Of a stretch of DNA of 64,000 bases, positions 51,503 to 64,000 are shown piece by piece (the stretch's first letter is position 1; each line of letters begins with the position of its first letter). A program made the translations under genes and the position numbers. The notes under the pieces are model-generated. The model searched no databases, was not told where the DNA came from, and worked only from the letters and a program-made list of their open reading frames with translations. Source of the stretch: Leclercia adecarboxylata (lineage in GTDB: Bacteria > Pseudomonadota > Gammaproteobacteria > Enterobacterales > Enterobacteriaceae); NCBI GenBank assembly GCA_002360945.1, contig DERO01000008.1, positions 135,230-199,229 on the forward strand, in the 5' to 3' direction.

Positions 51503-51524
51503 TGAGTGACGCCGTCTGGCGAAC

Positions 51525-52412
51525 TTACCAGACGTAGGTCAGCAGATTATGTGAATCCGGCACCATAAAGTCGACGGACATCATCACCGACAGGGAAGTG
51601 ATAGCGACAATCGAGAACACAAACAGTTTGCGCGCCCAGACTTTGTCATCTTCCACTTTATAACCTCGCAGTGCCATGCCGAGCCACCAGACGCTCACCG
51701 CCGCAGCAACCACCAGATATTTGTACCCGGCGTAACCGCCCAGAGAGAGCATCAGCGTAGCAACCGCAAAGGCAATGATGTAGAGCGTGATATGGTTCTT
51801 GGCAACGGAGATGCCTTTCACCACCGGCAGTACCGGAATGTTCGCTGCCTGATAATCCTTAAAGCGGAAAATCGCAATGGCGTAGGAGTGCGGCATCTGC
51901 CACAGGCTAAAGATAGCCAGCAGGATCAGCGCACCGCTGTCGAACTCGTTGGTGACCGCGCAGTAGCCAATCACCGGCGGCGCAGCGCCGGAGAGTGAAC
52001 CAATCAGCGTACCGTAGACGGAGTGACGTTTCATATACAGGCTGTAGACGCCCACATACACCACGAAACCCATCACCCCCAGCCAGCAGGCCAGAGGGTT
52101 GGCGCCGAACCACAGCAGCATAAAGCCAGCAATACCCAGCAAGGTGGCGTACACCAGCGAGACGGCAGGGGACATCAGGCCTTTTACCAGCACCCGATTT
52201 TTGGTCCTTTCCATCTTCCTGTCGATATCCATGTCGATGTAGTTGTTAAATACACAACCGGACGCGACAACCAGTGACACCCCAACCAGCGTGTAGATAA
52301 AGAGGGTGTAGTCGATGCTGCCCTTAGAGGCCAGCAGGAACCCTCCGATCACCGAGATCAGGTTGCCAAAGATGATGCCAGGTTTTGTGACTTGCAGGTA
52401 TTGCTTAAACAT
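51525..52412 (-). CDS. cyoE: Protohaem IX farnesyltransferase (haem O synthase)
   Basis: 295-residue UbiA-family membrane enzyme that adds farnesyl to haem B to make haem O for cytochrome bo3. The prenyl-diphosphate site [18 protein letters not shown] is present (D-x-D-x3-type motif), with about nine membrane helices. Its farnesyl substrate is made by IspA, also in this window. The start at 52412 gives the E. coli length. Confidence 0.97.
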   Translation of the reverse strand: MFKQYLQVTKPGIIFGNLISVIGGFLLASKGSIDYTLFIYTLVGVSLVVASGCVFNNYIDMDIDRKMERTKNRVLVKGLMSPAVSLVYATLLGIAGFMLLWFGANPLACWLGVMGFVVYVGVYSLYMKRHSVYGTLIGSLSGAAPPVIGYCAVTNEFDSGALILLAIFSLWQMPHSYAIAIFRFKDYQAANIPVLPVVKGISVAKNHITLYIIAFAVATLMLSLGGYAGYKYLVVAAAVSVWWLGMALRGYKVEDDKVWARKLFVFSIVAITSLSVMMSVDFMVPDSHNLLTYVW

Positions 52413-52423
52413 ACTCGCCGCTC

Positions 52424-52749
52424 TTAGTGAACCATCATGTTGTAGTTGAGGTTCCACATGATCCAGATGGAGCCGACTACCAGGATTGCGATGATAATCA
52501 CGGTAAAGATGAATGCCGTCATGTTCCAGCCTTCATCAGATTTGGTGTTCATGTGCAGGAAGCAAACCAGATGCACCAGAATCTGCACTACCGCGGTAAC
52601 CAGGACAGTGCCCAGAATTGCCGCGTGAGAAGCAGTACCGCTCATCACCATCCAGAACGGGATCACCGTCAGGATGATCGACAGGATGAAACCTGTCATG
52701 TAGGTTTTTACGCTACCGTGGGAAGCGCCATGATCGTTTGAATGACTCA

Positions 52750-52750
<1 letters not shown>
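52424..52750 (-). CDS. cyoD: Cytochrome bo3 oxidase subunit IV
   Basis: 108-residue three-helix subunit that stabilises cytochrome bo3. Recognised by [20 protein letters not shown] and the [18 protein letters not shown] block. Its ATG overlaps the cyoC stop by one base (TAATG), implying coupled translation. Confidence 0.97.
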
Positions 52751-56309
<3,559 letters not shown>

Positions 56310-56786
56310 TTAACGACCTCAATTCCACGGGGACCTGGTGGCGTTTAAAGTGTGGGGGCATTTTACGGGAACGTTACATTACTGTAAACATCATTAGACC
56401 TGTGTCAGGAACGTGTTACCAGGTTCTGCCAGGGAAGTCACAGATGTTGCAAATTATAACCGGTTTTCAGACGCAAGCACCGCCAGACGGGCGTTATAAC
56501 GAAACAGACTCTGTAGGTAGGGTAAAAAGGGCAATTGGTATAACCATTGCTAAAAACACACAAATCATTAACAAATAATTATCAATAAAAAGACAACTAA
56601 AAAACGTAAAATTAATGTTTCGTTTGCTGAATCGGTTAACGAAAAATAGCCTGGATCCCACGTTCCAATAATTTCCGGAATTCTAAGTGGCACGAAACAA
56701 CAAATATTATTTTTCCATGACCAAATTTATTTACCGTTATAATTTACATGGGTGATTACAACGGGAAATAACATTTTGCGCCGGTT
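56310..56786 (-). promoter_or_regulatory. cyo upstream region
   Basis: A 477-base stretch between cyoA and ampG with no convincing gene. Near cyoA a dyad GTTACA-N4-TGTAAAC lies at 56373-56389. Further up (about 56560-56640) an AT-rich part reads TTGATAATTATTTGTTAATG on the minus strand, similar in flavour to ArcA and Fur sites, which control cyo in E. coli. The exact promoter is not certain. Confidence 0.4.
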
Positions 56787-58262
56787 TTACACCCTCTGGA
56801 TCTCACGCATGGCCAGGTAGTCAAGAAGGGCACCCATCAGGATGCCGGTCAGTGCCAGCAGGGCACCGATGTCCAGTAGGAGCAGACTAAACGGCAGTGC
56901 GAGGGTGGTGGTGGCATTGACGATCGCCAGGATGAGCGACAGTGCCAGGGCCAGACAGCCTACCAGTAATACTCTTAACGCGAAGCGATAGACCGACGCG
57001 AAACGCGTCCGAACCATAAAGTGTTCCGTTTGCTGGGTATATTCCAGCGAGCGGCGACATATTAATAGCAGCAGCAATCCTGGAATGGCGGCAAAGACGG
57101 AGAAGAGATAAAACTCAGCCCAACCGTGCGCTTCCACAAACCAGCCCGCGATAGGGCCGACATAGACCCGGCCGACCGCTGAGAGCGCGGAGAGCAGGGC
57201 GAACTGGGTCGCGGAGAAGGATTTGTTGCACAGGGTCATCAGCAGAGCGACAAACGCGGCTGTCCCCATCCCGCCGCACAGGTTTTCAAAGAACACCGCC
57301 GCCGCCATGCTGAGCATATGCTTATCGGTGATGGAGAGCAGCCAGTAACCGGCGTTCGACACACCCTGCAGGATACCGAAGATCAGCAGCGCGCGGAACA
57401 GGCTTAAACGCTGCATCAGGACGCCGCCATACAGTGCGCCAATAATAGTGGCAATCAGCCCCAGCGTCTTATTTACCACTCCCACTTCGCCGGCATCAAA
57501 GCCCACGCCGCGGATCAAAAAGGTGGTGGTCAGGCTCATGGCAAACGCGTCGCCGAGTTTATACAACACAATCAGCAGCAGAATGAGCCAGGCATTGTTG
57601 CGGCCAAAGAAGTCGCGCAGCGGTTCAGCAACCGCCTGCTCGAGGGAGCGGGGAACAGGAATAACATCGCTCGGTTCCGGTGCGAGAAACGTCGCGATCA
57701 TGCAAGGGATCAGCAGGGCGGCCATCAGCCAGTACATCCCCTGCCAGCCGAGGTAGCGGTCAGCCAGCCATAGCGCCAGTCCACCCGAGACCAGCATCCC
57801 CAGGCGGTAGCCCAGCACGCTGATAGCGGCCCCGGCGCCACGCTCTTCGGCCGAGAGCACGTCCGTTTTCCAGGCATCAAAAACGATATCCTGCGATGCG
57901 GAGCAGAAGGCAATCACCACCGCCAGCGCGGCCATCCAGCGCAGCTGCGACGCGGGTTCGAGGAAGCCCATCGCGGCAACCGCCAGCAGCAGCATCGCCT
58001 GGGTCATCAGCAACCAGCCTCGACGCCTGCCGAGGAACGGCGGGGTGTAGCGGTCCATCATCGGCGACCATAAGAACTTGAACACATAGGCCTGGCCGAC
58101 CAGTGAGAAGAAGCCGATGGTTTTAAGATCGATATTTTCGACGGTCATCCACGCCTGTAACGTGCCCGATGTCAGTGCAAGGGGTAAACCGGAGGCGAAA
58201 CCGAGGATCAGCAGGATAGCTGATTTGGGCTGCTGGAAAATACGTAAGTATTGACTGGACAT
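56787..58262 (-). CDS. ampG: Muropeptide permease AmpG
   Basis: 491-residue inner-membrane MFS importer of GlcNAc-anhydroMurNAc peptides for cell-wall recycling; its substrates drive AmpR-controlled AmpC induction in genera that have it. Fourteen hydrophobic segments; start MSSQYLRIFQQPKSAILLIL and blocks MDRYTPPFLGRRRGWL and LYKLGDAFAMSL match E. coli AmpG. It follows yajG by 45 bases as in E. coli. Confidence 0.97.
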   Translation of the reverse strand: MSSQYLRIFQQPKSAILLILGFASGLPLALTSGTLQAWMTVENIDLKTIGFFSLVGQAYVFKFLWSPMMDRYTPPFLGRRRGWLLMTQAMLLLAVAAMGFLEPASQLRWMAALAVVIAFCSASQDIVFDAWKTDVLSAEERGAGAAISVLGYRLGMLVSGGLALWLADRYLGWQGMYWLMAALLIPCMIATFLAPEPSDVIPVPRSLEQAVAEPLRDFFGRNNAWLILLLIVLYKLGDAFAMSLTTTFLIRGVGFDAGEVGVVNKTLGLIATIIGALYGGVLMQRLSLFRALLIFGILQGVSNAGYWLLSITDKHMLSMAAAVFFENLCGGMGTAAFVALLMTLCNKSFSATQFALLSALSAVGRVYVGPIAGWFVEAHGWAEFYLFSVFAAIPGLLLLLICRRSLEYTQQTEHFMVRTRFASVYRFALRVLLVGCLALALSLILAIVNATTTLALPFSLLLLDIGALLALTGILMGALLDYLAMREIQRV

Positions 58263-58307
58263 GGGCAGGCTAGCTGACCCGACTGTGCATCGGGTCAGCA
58301 GGCAGAA

Positions 58308-58886
58308 TTAACGGGCGTTCTGCTTGATGAATTCGTGAATGCTGGTGTCCTGCGCCATATCGGCGATGGTGTCGGTCAGCACGCTGTTCACGGCATTAGC
58401 GATATTGGTGTTGGTAGCCTGGAATGCGCCCTCAACAGAGTAGCTTGCACGGTAGTTTTTGTTCATCTTGTTGCCATTCTTCGCGGTGGCGATGATGGCG
58501 ATATCGGCTTTGGTCGCGATGTTGTAGCGCACGTTGCCCTGAGAGACGTCAGCGTACAGGTTGTTGACGATAATCTGCAGATCAACCGCGCCGCTTGGGC
58601 CAACCATGTAGCCGCGTGCGGTCATTTGCTTCTCGAGCACTTCCTGCAACAGGAAACGCAGATCGCGGGAAGCGGTCAGGGTCACCAGCTGATTATCACG
58701 GGTGACTTTCGCCAGCGCCTGGTCTGTACGCTGATCGGCACCGTTGATGCTGACAGTCACGCCCATCAGGCTTGGATCCTGCTGCGGCAGAGAGATCTTC
58801 GGCGCAACATCAATGGTAGTGGGTGGGGTAGCACAGCCGGCCAGCATAAACAGGGCGACTAAAGGGAAAATGAGTTTTTTTAACAT
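58308..58886 (-). CDS. yajG: YajG family lipoprotein
   Basis: 192-residue lipoprotein with a lipobox LAGC (Cys about residue 18) and the mature domain QQDPSLMGVTVSINGADQRTDQALAK seen in E. coli YajG. Function unknown; cotranscribed with ampG in E. coli. The start at 58886 gives the E. coli length and a normal signal peptide; the longer reading from 58940 is not supported. Confidence 0.94.
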   Translation of the reverse strand: MLKKLIFPLVALFMLAGCATPPTTIDVAPKISLPQQDPSLMGVTVSINGADQRTDQALAKVTRDNQLVTLTASRDLRFLLQEVLEKQMTARGYMVGPSGAVDLQIIVNNLYADVSQGNVRYNIATKADIAIIATAKNGNKMNKNYRASYSVEGAFQATNTNIANAVNSVLTDTIADMAQDTSIHEFIKQNAR

Positions 58887-59190
58887 GTTCAGGCTCTCAA
58901 CGAATCGTAAGCATATATAGAAAAAAATTGCCGCCATCATAACATCGCCAACGGCAAGGGGAAGTGGTCAACGCATGTAAATTCATCGCCTTGTCTGAAA
59001 ACTGACCACCTGAAACGCTTTTCCGTTATCCGGGCGACAAAACGACTCTCCCCATATAGGACTTCATACGGTTGAATGAGAAAATCAGACGAAAGCTAAA
59101 TTTTTGTTGTCTTCTTGTTATGCAAGCGGTAAAAGCGGCTAACATTTAAAGGGATGGGTGACATCTCAGCGTTGTCGGAGGAGTAATTTC
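58887..59190 (+). promoter_or_regulatory. yajG/bolA divergent promoter region
   Basis: A 304-base region with no gene. Toward bolA, GCGGCTAACAT (59135-59145) resembles the gearbox -10 (CGGCAAGTA/CGGCTAGTA) of E. coli bolA, preceded by TGCAAGCGG. This fits growth-phase control by RpoS. The yajG promoter must lie at the left side. Confidence 0.5.
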
Positions 59191-59508
59191 ATGATGATAC
59201 GTGAACAGATTGAAGATAAGTTAAGGGCGGCGTTTGAACCTGTGTTCCTTGAAGTCGTCGACGAAAGCTATCGTCATAACGTACCGGCAGGCTCTGAGAG
59301 CCACTTTAAAGTGGTGCTGGTCAGCGATCGTTTCGCTGGTGAGCGTTTTCTTAATCGGCACCGTATGATTTACGGAACCCTGACGGAAGAGCTCTCGACC
59401 ACGGTTCATGCGCTGGCGTTGCACACTTATACGATCAAAGAGTGGAAGGGCTTGCAGGATACGATTTTCGCATCGCCACCGTGCCGGGGAGCCGGGACGA
59501 TCGCGTAA
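59191..59508 (+). CDS. bolA: Stress morphogene regulator BolA
   Basis: 105-residue DNA-binding and iron-sulphur-partner protein that changes cell shape and biofilm genes in stationary phase; works with the monothiol glutaredoxin GrxD. The class II KH-like fold is recognised by [19 protein letters not shown] and the His in [10 protein letters not shown]. The start at 59191 (MMIREQ) matches E. coli, with a GGAGGAG site. Confidence 0.97.
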   Translation: MMIREQIEDKLRAAFEPVFLEVVDESYRHNVPAGSESHFKVVLVSDRFAGERFLNRHRMIYGTLTEELSTTVHALALHTYTIKEWKGLQDTIFASPPCRGAGTIA

Positions 59509-61138
<1,630 letters not shown>

Positions 61139-61166
61139 TTCTGCCTGCTTCGTTTAAAGTTTGAGC

Positions 61167-61202
61167 AAAAAACCCGTTGCCTCCCGGCGGCGGGTTTTTT
61201 TT
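61167..61202 (+). terminator. Terminator of tig
   Basis: AAACCCG and CGGGTTT arms around a C/G-rich loop, followed by eight T residues. Confidence 0.9.
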
Positions 61203-61274
61203 ATCACAGTTATAAATCCCAAAGCGTGATAAAACGCTTTTTCAGTGTTAGCGTTACAACAAAAGATTGTTATG

Positions 61275-61303
61275 CTTGAAATAGGGCTGAGCCGTCCCCA
61301 TTA
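61275..61303 (+). promoter_or_regulatory. Sigma-32 promoter of clpP
   Basis: CTTGAAA (61275-61281) and CCCCATTA (61296-61303) are separated by 14 bases, a near-perfect heat-shock promoter. E. coli clpP is likewise expressed from a sigma-32 promoter. Confidence 0.88.
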
Positions 61304-61398
61304 GTGGGGAAGCAGTATTAAAGAGACTGGCTGATAATCCGTCCGCAAGGTTACAATCAGTACAGCAGGTATTTTCATTTTTTATCCAGGAGACGGAA

Positions 61399-62022
61399 AT
61401 GTCATACAGTGGCGAACGAGATAACTTTGCACCCCATATGGCGCTGGTGCCAATGGTTATTGAACAGACCTCTCGAGGTGAACGTTCTTTTGATATCTAC
61501 TCCCGTCTGCTTAAAGAACGCGTTATCTTCATGACCGGCCAGGTGGAAGACCACATGGCGAACCTGATCGTCGCGCAGATGCTGTTTCTGGAAGCGGAAA
61601 ACCCGGAAAAAGACATTTACCTGTACATTAACTCCCCAGGCGGCGTGATCACTGCCGGGATGTCCATTTACGATACCATGCAGTTCATTAAGCCTGATGT
61701 GAGCACCATTTGTATGGGCCAGGCGGCATCGATGGGCGCATTCCTGCTGACCGCAGGGGCGAAAGGTAAGCGTTTCTGCCTGCCAAACTCGCGCGTAATG
61801 ATTCACCAGCCGCTGGGCGGGTACCAGGGCCAGGCGACAGATATTGAAATTCATGCCCGTGAAATCCTGAAGGTAAAAGGGCGCATGAATGAACTTATGG
61901 CTCATCACACGGGTCAATCATTAGAGCAGATCGAGCGTGATACCGAGCGCGATCGCTTCCTGTCCGCACCAGAGGCAGTAGAGTACGGCTTAGTCGACTC
62001 CATTTTGACCCACCGTAATTGA
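61399..62022 (+). CDS. clpP: ATP-dependent Clp protease proteolytic subunit
   Basis: 207-residue serine protease forming a fourteen-subunit barrel. A 14-residue propeptide (ending before ALVPMVIEQ) is removed by self-cleavage. Catalytic residues: Ser in GQAASMGAF, His in MIHQPLGG, Asp in TERDRFL. It works with ClpX just downstream and ClpA elsewhere; with RssB it degrades RpoS unless IraP intervenes. Confidence 0.98.
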   Translation: MSYSGERDNFAPHMALVPMVIEQTSRGERSFDIYSRLLKERVIFMTGQVEDHMANLIVAQMLFLEAENPEKDIYLYINSPGGVITAGMSIYDTMQFIKPDVSTICMGQAASMGAFLLTAGAKGKRFCLPNSRVMIHQPLGGYQGQATDIEIHAREILKVKGRMNELMAHHTGQSLEQIERDTERDRFLSAPEAVEYGLVDSILTHRN

Positions 62023-62149
62023 TGCCCACGGCGCGGGTGTGCCGCTATACTATGGTAGGGCGGCACCTGGCTTACCAGCAGCCTGCGTCTGAGAATGGCA
62101 TTTGCGTCGTCATGTGCGGCACAAAGAACTTAAAAAGAGGTTTTGACTC

Positions 62150-63424
62150 ATGACAGATAAACGCAAAGATGGATCGGGCAAACTGTTGTACTGCTCTTTT
62201 TGCGGCAAAAGCCAGCATGAAGTGCGCAAACTGATTGCCGGGCCATCCGTGTATATCTGCGACGAATGTGTCGACTTATGTAACGACATCATCCGCGAAG
62301 AGATTAAAGAAGTTGCACCACACCGTGAGCGCAGCGCGTTACCGACGCCGCATGAGATCCGTCATCATCTTGATGACTACGTCATCGGTCAGGAACAGGC
62401 GAAAAAAGTGCTGGCAGTGGCGGTGTACAACCACTACAAACGTCTGCGTAACGGGGATAACAGCAACGGCGTTGAGCTGGGCAAAAGTAACATTTTGCTG
62501 ATCGGCCCAACCGGTTCCGGTAAAACCCTGCTGGCAGAAACGCTGGCACGTCTGCTGGATGTTCCGTTTACCATGGCGGATGCCACCACCCTGACCGAAG
62601 CTGGTTATGTGGGTGAGGATGTGGAAAACATCATCCAGAAACTGCTGCAGAAGTGCGATTACGACGTACAGAAAGCCCAGCGCGGTATCGTGTATATCGA
62701 TGAGATTGACAAAATCTCGCGTAAATCAGATAACCCGTCGATCACCCGTGACGTCTCCGGTGAAGGCGTGCAGCAGGCATTGCTGAAACTGATCGAAGGC
62801 ACGGTTGCTGCTGTTCCACCGCAGGGGGGCCGTAAGCATCCGCAGCAGGAGTTCCTGCAGGTTGATACGTCCAAAATCCTGTTTATCTGTGGCGGTGCGT
62901 TTGCCGGCCTGGATAAAGTCATTGCTAACCGTGTTGAAACCGGCTCGGGTATTGGCTTTGGCGCCACGGTGAAGGCGAAGTCTGAAAAAGCGAAAGAGGG
63001 CGAACTGCTGACCCAGGTTGAGCCAGAAGATCTGATCAAGTTTGGTCTGATCCCTGAGTTCATTGGCCGTCTGCCGGTTGTCGCCACCCTGACAGAACTG
63101 AGTGAAGACGCGCTGATTCAGATCCTGAAAGAGCCGAAAAACGCCCTGACCAAGCAGTACCAGGCGTTGTTCAATCTGGAAGGCGTTGAGCTGGAGTTCC
63201 GCGACGAAGCGCTGGATGCGATTGCCAAGAAAGCGATGGCACGTAAAACCGGTGCGCGTGGTCTGCGTTCAATCGTTGAAGCTGCTCTGCTCGATACCAT
63301 GTACGACCTTCCGTCAATGGAAGAGGTCGAAAAAGTGGTTATCGACGAGTCGGTCATTGCCGGCCAAAGCAAGCCGCTGCTGATTTACGGTACGCCGGAA
63401 GCGCAGCAGGCATCTGGCGAATAA
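62150..63424 (+). CDS. clpX: ATP-dependent Clp protease unfoldase ClpX
   Basis: 424-residue AAA+ unfoldase. The N-terminal zinc domain has Cys15, Cys18 and a second CxxC pair in CDECVDLC. The ATPase shows Walker A GPTGSGKT, pore loop GYVG, Walker [10 protein letters not shown], and the ClpP-binding IGF loop (GSGIGFGA). It follows clpP by 127 bases, as in E. coli. Confidence 0.98.
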   Translation: MTDKRKDGSGKLLYCSFCGKSQHEVRKLIAGPSVYICDECVDLCNDIIREEIKEVAPHRERSALPTPHEIRHHLDDYVIGQEQAKKVLAVAVYNHYKRLRNGDNSNGVELGKSNILLIGPTGSGKTLLAETLARLLDVPFTMADATTLTEAGYVGEDVENIIQKLLQKCDYDVQKAQRGIVYIDEIDKISRKSDNPSITRDVSGEGVQQALLKLIEGTVAAVPPQGGRKHPQQEFLQVDTSKILFICGGAFAGLDKVIANRVETGSGIGFGATVKAKSEKAKEGELLTQVEPEDLIKFGLIPEFIGRLPVVATLTELSEDALIQILKEPKNALTKQYQALFNLEGVELEFRDEALDAIAKKAMARKTGARGLRSIVEAALLDTMYDLPSMEEVEKVVIDESVIAGQSKPLLIYGTPEAQQASGE

Positions 63425-63451
63425 TTCACCAGGTCATACAAGCAGTTAATC

Positions 63452-63480
63452 AAAAAGGGGGGATTTAATCCCCCCTTTTA
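63452..63480 (+). terminator. Terminator of clpPX
   Basis: AAAAGGGGGGATT and AATCCCCCCTTTT form a long stem with T residues on both sides of the boundary, 27 bases after the clpX stop. Confidence 0.92.
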
Positions 63481-63498
63481 TTTTTCCGTAAACATGGC

Positions 63499-63526
63499 GT
63501 TGAATGTGTGGGAATCATCCCCATAT
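63499..63526 (+). promoter_or_regulatory. Sigma-32 promoter of lon
   Basis: GTTGAAT (63499-63505) and CCCCATAT (63519-63526) with 13 bases between match the heat-shock promoter pattern. The surroundings are nearly the same as E. coli lon, which is a sigma-32 gene. Confidence 0.85.
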
Positions 63527-63608
63527 ACTGGATTACATGTTAATGGTTGCATGAAGCACAGTCCTGCAACCTGCTTACCTGGCGGACACTAAACTAAGAG
63601 AGAGCTCT

Positions 63609-64000
63609 ATGAATCCTGAGCGTTCTGAACGCATTGAAATCCCCGTATTGCCGTTGCGCGATGTGGTGGTTTATCCGCACATGGTCATACCCTTATTTGT
63701 AGGGCGGGAAAAATCTATCCGTTGCCTTGAAGCCGCCATGGATCATGATAAAAAAATCATGCTGGTTGCGCAGAAAGAAGCATCAACGGATGAGCCGGGT
63801 GTAAACGATCTTTTCACCGTCGGGACCGTGGCCTCTATTTTACAAATGCTGAAGCTGCCTGATGGCACCGTCAAGGTGCTGGTCGAGGGGCTGCAGCGTG
63901 CGCGTATTACCACGCTATCTGATGATGGCGAACACTTCGCAGCAAAAGCCGAATACCTGGACTCACCTCAGCTTGACGAGCGTGAGCAGGAGGTGCTGGT
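63609..64000 (+). CDS. lon: ATP-dependent protease Lon (partial, 5' end)
   Basis: First 130 codons of the La protease, cut by the window edge. MNPERSERIEIPVLPLRDVVVYPHMVIPLFVGR is the well-known N-terminal start of the substrate-recognition domain (PUA-like), nearly identical to E. coli Lon. The ATPase and Ser-Lys protease domains lie outside. The start follows a GAGAGAGCT site. Confidence 0.97.
   Translation, partial: MNPERSERIEIPVLPLRDVVVYPHMVIPLFVGREKSIRCLEAAMDHDKKIMLVAQKEASTDEPGVNDLFTVGTVASILQMLKLPDGTVKVLVEGLQRARITTLSDDGEHFAAKAEYLDSPQLDEREQEVL

Noticed and set aside
56560..56640. Clear Fur box in the cyo upstream region
   Set aside because: The AT-rich sequence has several GATAAT/ATTATC-like hexamers but no run of three in the right register.
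63425..63608. Possible small RNA SraA-like gene in the clpX-lon gap
   Set aside because: E. coli has reported transcription here, but the only structures visible are the clpX terminator and the lon promoter.

Overview
The window reads as a stretch of chromosome from an Enterobacteriaceae close to Enterobacter, Leclercia, Lelliottia or Kosakonia. The assignment rests on three things: E. coli-like protein sequences throughout, a GC-rich base composition, and the familiar gene order sbmA-yaiW-yaiY-yaiZ-ddlA ... phoA ... phoBR ... secDF ... dxs ... cyo ... clpPX-lon. The genus cannot be fixed from this sequence alone. No tRNA, rRNA, CRISPR array, prophage or insertion sequence was seen.

Layout. 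1-5 kb: peptide uptake (sbmA), a lipoprotein (yaiW), two small membrane proteins (yaiY, yaiZ) and D-Ala-D-Ala ligase (ddlA). 4.4-6.4 kb: two accessory genes, an extensin-family protein and an MdtG-like efflux pump. 6.5-15.8 kb: the anti-adaptor iraP, phosphate-starvation genes (phoA, psiF), a diguanylate cyclase (dgcC), proC, shikimate kinase and neighbours (aroL, yaiA, aroM), ppnP, rdgC and mak. 15.9-28 kb: sbcCD, phoBR, two amino-acid carriers (brnQ, proY), malZ and an extra peroxiredoxin (tsaA-like). 28-35 kb: queuosine genes and Sec accessory genes (queA, tgt, yajC, secD, secF), then a VOC-protein/WYL-regulator pair. 36-45.5 kb: tsx, yajI, the nrdR-rib-nusB-thiL cluster, and yajO-dxs-ispA-xseB. 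45.7-64 kb: thiI, yajL-panE, yajQ, yajR, a small double-glycine-leader peptide gene, cyoABCDE, ampG-yajG, bolA, tig, clpP, clpX and the start of lon.

Genes that work together: PhoBR controls phoA and probably psiF, and Pho boxes are visible before phoA and phoB. IraP (RpoS stability), bolA and dgcC belong to the stationary-phase/biofilm response. Trigger factor, ClpXP and Lon form a protein-quality block, with heat-shock type promoters before clpP and lon. RibD, RibE, ThiL, Dxs, IspA and ThiI supply cofactors and isoprenoids.

Most unusual item: between yajR and cyoE (minus strand, 50953-51285) lies a 110-residue gene. It has a textbook microcin/bacteriocin double-glycine leader followed by eight near-perfect 11-residue repeats with F/W-x-x-F-V/L spacing. 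It has a ribosome-binding site, a hairpin in its leader and a hairpin just after its stop, but no recognisable export or immunity gene beside it. Other points of interest are loss of pgpA exactly at the thiL end, nested palindromic repeats after mak and near tsx, an operator-like palindrome before the VOC/WYL pair, two inverted MalT-like boxes before malZ, and a long-range inverted repeat in front of aroM.
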